A stretch of DNA of 64,000 nucleotides from Selenomonas sputigena ATCC 35185. GTDB taxonomy: Bacteria > Bacillota > Negativicutes > Selenomonadales > Selenomonadaceae. The position numbers and the translations under genes are program-made. Where the stretch lies: positions 558,001 through 622,000 of the forward strand of contig NC_015437.1 of the NCBI RefSeq assembly GCF_000208405.1, read 5' to 3'. The first letter of the stretch is position 1. Each line of letters starts with the position of its first letter. The notes below the pieces were generated by a model. It did no database searches. It was not told the DNA's origin and worked only from the letters and a program-made list of their open reading frames with translations. This document shows, piece after piece, positions 61,882 to 64,000 of the stretch.

Positions 61882-63159
61882 ATGAAAGGCGTGATTGTCG
61901 CTGATGATCTGACAGGGGCAAATGCATCGGGTGTGCTCCTCAAGAAAATCGGACTCAGTGTGAGCAGTCTGTTTCGCCTGGATGGTGCGGCAGCGCACAA
62001 GGCGGATGTGCTGGCCTACTCGACGGCGAGCCGCGGATTATCCTCCGAGGAGGCTTTCCGACGTGTCAGAGAAGCCTTTTTGCAGTTGAAGTCGGGTGGT
62101 GAATTTTTCAACAAGCGCATTGATTCGACGCTGCGCGGTAATATCGGAGCGGAGATTGACGGGGCACTTTCCGCCTTGGGCGACGACTTTACGGCGATTG
62201 TCGTACCCGCTTATCCCGACTCGGGACGCATCGTCGCAAATCGAACGATGCTCGTGAACGGCATGCTTCTGACAGAGTCGGATGCGGGGCGCGATCCGAA
62301 GATGCCCGTTGCATCGGATGATGTTGTAGATCTTGTCGCGCAGCAAACGCGTCACGAGGTGCGATACTTTTCGTTGAAAGATTTGGCGCAGGACATAGGT
62401 CCGCTCGCTGCAGCCGTCAGTGAAGCGGCGAAGGCAGCTCGCGTTCTCGTCTTTGATGCCGTGCGCAATGAAGATGTGCAGAAGATCGCCAAAGCGGTGC
62501 TGCAGAGCGGCTGCCGCGTGCTGACGGTCGATCCCGGGCCCTTGACCATGCAGTTTGTGTACGAGATGCAGGTGAAGGAAAAGCGCGAACAGAAGGTTTT
62601 GCTCGTCATCGGCAGCGTGACGGCGACGACGAAGCGGCAGATTGCCGATTTGCTGCAAAAGAGGCGCGTATTCTTTGTCGACATGCGCGTGAAGGAGTTT
62701 TTCGAGAAGGAGCGGCGTGAGGCGGAAATTCGGCGGGTCGTCAATAAGATCTGCGATGCCGTAGACGCTGAAGACGTTCTCTTGCTGACGACGACGCCGC
62801 TTTCTGATGAGGGACATCTCGATCTCAAGGCGACTGCGAAGGCACTCGGTGTCACTCGGGAGGATGTGTCACGCATCCTTTCCGGCACATTGACCGAGGC
62901 TGCGGGCGAGATCTTGGAGAAGAGCGGCAAACTCGAGGGTATTTATTGTTCGGGTGGTGACATCACGATTGCTCTCTTGGAGAAGTTGGACGCCGACGGC
63001 ATTGAGGTGCGTGACGAGGTTCTGCCGCTTGCTGTCTACGGACGCATTCTTGGCGGCCGCTTGCCGAAGCTGCGCATTGTGACGAAAGGGGGGATGATCG
63101 GCGGCGATGATGCGATCGGGCTTTGCTTGGAAAAAATCGCCAAGGATATTGCCCTTTGA
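61882..63159 (+). CDS. dtnK: four-carbon acid sugar kinase (DUF1537 family)
   Basis: 425 residues. ADDLTGANASG at the N-terminus and KGGMIGGDDAIG near the C-terminus are the substrate- and nucleotide-binding marks of the DUF1537 (DtnK/OtnK/DenK) kinases. These phosphorylate D-threonate, D-erythronate or 3-oxo-tetronates. The neighbour is a PdxA-like dehydrogenase, the usual partner of D-threonate/erythronate kinase. RBS AAAGGAGAAG. Which tetronate is used cannot be told. Confidence 0.92.
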   Translation: MKGVIVADDLTGANASGVLLKKIGLSVSSLFRLDGAAAHKADVLAYSTASRGLSSEEAFRRVREAFLQLKSGGEFFNKRIDSTLRGNIGAEIDGALSALGDDFTAIVVPAYPDSGRIVANRTMLVNGMLLTESDAGRDPKMPVASDDVVDLVAQQTRHEVRYFSLKDLAQDIGPLAAAVSEAAKAARVLVFDAVRNEDVQKIAKAVLQSGCRVLTVDPGPLTMQFVYEMQVKEKREQKVLLVIGSVTATTKRQIADLLQKRRVFFVDMRVKEFFEKERREAEIRRVVNKICDAVDAEDVLLLTTTPLSDEGHLDLKATAKALGVTREDVSRILSGTLTEAAGEILEKSGKLEGIYCSGGDITIALLEKLDADGIEVRDEVLPLAVYGRILGGRLPKLRIVTKGGMIGGDDAIGLCLEKIAKDIAL

Positions 63160-63190
63160 TGATTCTTGAAAGATAAAAGGAGTTGTGCGT

Positions 63191-64000
63191 ATGGAAACGA
63201 ATGTGATGGAAAAACCTCTAATCGGTGTGCCTATGGGCGATCCTGCCGGAGTCGGTGCGGAGATCACCGTCAAATCGCTGCTCGACAAGAAGGTGACGGA
63301 TGTTGCGAGGGTCATCGTCGTCGGCGATAAGGGAACGATGGAGCAGGCAATCGGTGTCTGCGGTGTAAAAGCGCGCATCCATACGGTGGAGGAGCCTGCG
63401 GCTGCCCTCGATGAGGCGGGCGTCATCAATCTTATTGATCTCAAGAATGTCGACATGGCGAAGTTGAAGATGGGCGAAGTCCAGGCGATGTGCGGACAGG
63501 CGGCATTTGATTACATCAAGAAGTGTGTGGAGCTGGCGATGGCGCACAAGATTGATGCGATTGCCACGACGCCGATCAACAAGGAATCGTTGCGTGCGGC
63601 GAAGATTGACTACATCGGACATACGGAGATTCTTGGCGGACTGTCGAACTCGCGTGATCCGCTGACGATGTTCGAGGTCGACGAGATGCGCGTATTCTTC
63701 CTCACGCGGCACATGTCACTGCGCGATGCCTGTGACGCCATTACGAAAGAGCGCGTGCTTGAGTATATCCGCCGCTGCACAAAAGCATTGAAGCAGCTCG
63801 GCGTTGAGGGCAAGATGGCTGTCGCGGGACTCAATCCGCACTCGGGTGAGCATGGGCTCTTCGGTTGGGAAGAAGTCAAGGAGATTGCGCCTGCTGTGGA
63901 AGAGGCGCAGAGGGAAGGCTACGATGTCGTGGGCCCGATCGGTCCGGACTCCGTCTTTCATCAGGCTTTGCAGGGACGCTATCAGGCGGTTCTTTCCCTC
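63191..64000 (+). CDS. pdxA: PdxA-family 4-phosphoerythronate/threonate dehydrogenase, 3' truncated by window edge
   Basis: The first 270 codons are present in frame to the last base. [13 protein letters not shown] is the N-terminal signature. GHTEIL and [10 protein letters not shown] carry the two metal histidines and [14 protein letters not shown] is the third metal-site region. The order DeoR, DUF1537 kinase, PdxA2 fits the D-threonate/erythronate catabolic operon, in which the enzyme oxidatively decarboxylates the 4-phosphate to dihydroxyacetone phosphate. A vitamin B6 role is therefore less likely. RBS AAAAGGAG. Confidence 0.93.
   Translation, partial: METNVMEKPLIGVPMGDPAGVGAEITVKSLLDKKVTDVARVIVVGDKGTMEQAIGVCGVKARIHTVEEPAAALDEAGVINLIDLKNVDMAKLKMGEVQAMCGQAAFDYIKKCVELAMAHKIDAIATTPINKESLRAAKIDYIGHTEILGGLSNSRDPLTMFEVDEMRVFFLTRHMSLRDACDAITKERVLEYIRRCTKALKQLGVEGKMAVAGLNPHSGEHGLFGWEEVKEIAPAVEEAQREGYDVVGPIGPDSVFHQALQGRYQAVLSL

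Noticed and set aside
1-64000. CRISPR arrays, tRNA or rRNA genes, insertion-sequence transposases, integrases, replication origin
   Set aside because: Reading both strands revealed no spaced identical repeats, no cloverleaf-like gene, no transposase or integrase motif and no DnaA-box cluster in this window.

Overview
The window looks like a chromosome segment of a Selenomonas-type Negativicute, a diderm Firmicute (inference from content; no search was run). Three things point there. A Val T-box ahead of valS, an rpsB-tsf-pyrH-frr block and AbrB are Firmicute-like. A two-partner-secretion outer-membrane transporter and an O-antigen-ligase-like protein imply an outer membrane. A B12-dependent methylmalonyl-CoA to propionate module fits succinate-decarboxylating anaerobes. 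Most of the DNA is GC-rich, which gives long antisense open frames over real genes; these were ignored.

Layout. 1-5.4 kb: three tandem chemoreceptors, the first cut by the window edge. 5.4-11.2 kb: Val T-box, valS, folC and an O-antigen-ligase-like membrane protein. 11.2-19.1 kb: a structured leader, then CoA-transferase, split methylmalonyl-CoA mutase, MeaB, epimerase, carboxyltransferase, a 47-residue small subunit and biotin carrier. This is the propionate pathway without the membrane decarboxylase subunit. 19.1-25.7 kb: a more A+T-rich accessory island. It holds a NERD-like membrane protein, a small secreted or anchored protein, a PD-(D/E)XK-like membrane protein overlapping a coiled-coil/Sel1-repeat protein, an Fst/par-like type I toxin-antitoxin locus, and a DUF4160-DUF2442 pair. 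25.7-29.4 kb: rpsB, tsf, pyrH, frr, a PASTA-like small protein and a ferredoxin. 29.4-39.6 kb: purF (minus), TpsB, abrB (minus), metG, tatD, a 3D-domain cell-wall protein, a small helical protein (minus) and an amino-acid permease.

39.6-59.3 kb is a surface-glycan island on one strand. Four large paralogous proteins combine left-handed beta-helix acyltransferase and GT2 glycosyltransferase modules, with a degraded fifth copy. With them are RfbF, an FkbM methyltransferase, a DRE-TIM aldolase fusion, an SDR, a ThDP enzyme, a VOC protein, a dehydroquinate-synthase-like cyclase, a radical SAM/SPASM protein and an extended SDR. The set suggests synthesis and attachment of an unusual sugar or cyclitol. 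59.3-60.9 kb encodes the SCIFF peptide and its radical SAM maturase. 61-64 kb encodes a DeoR regulator, a four-carbon acid sugar kinase and a PdxA-like dehydrogenase cut by the right edge, i.e. a threonate/erythronate catabolic operon.

The strongest candidates for undescribed biology are the par-like toxin-antitoxin locus near 24.7-25.0 kb, the two-gene nuclease-like/Sel1 module at 20.7-24.6 kb, the acyltransferase-GT2 fusion family with its cyclase/ThDP branch, and an interspersed repeat of about 105 bp (three copies plus a remnant) that carries a conserved mini-ORF.
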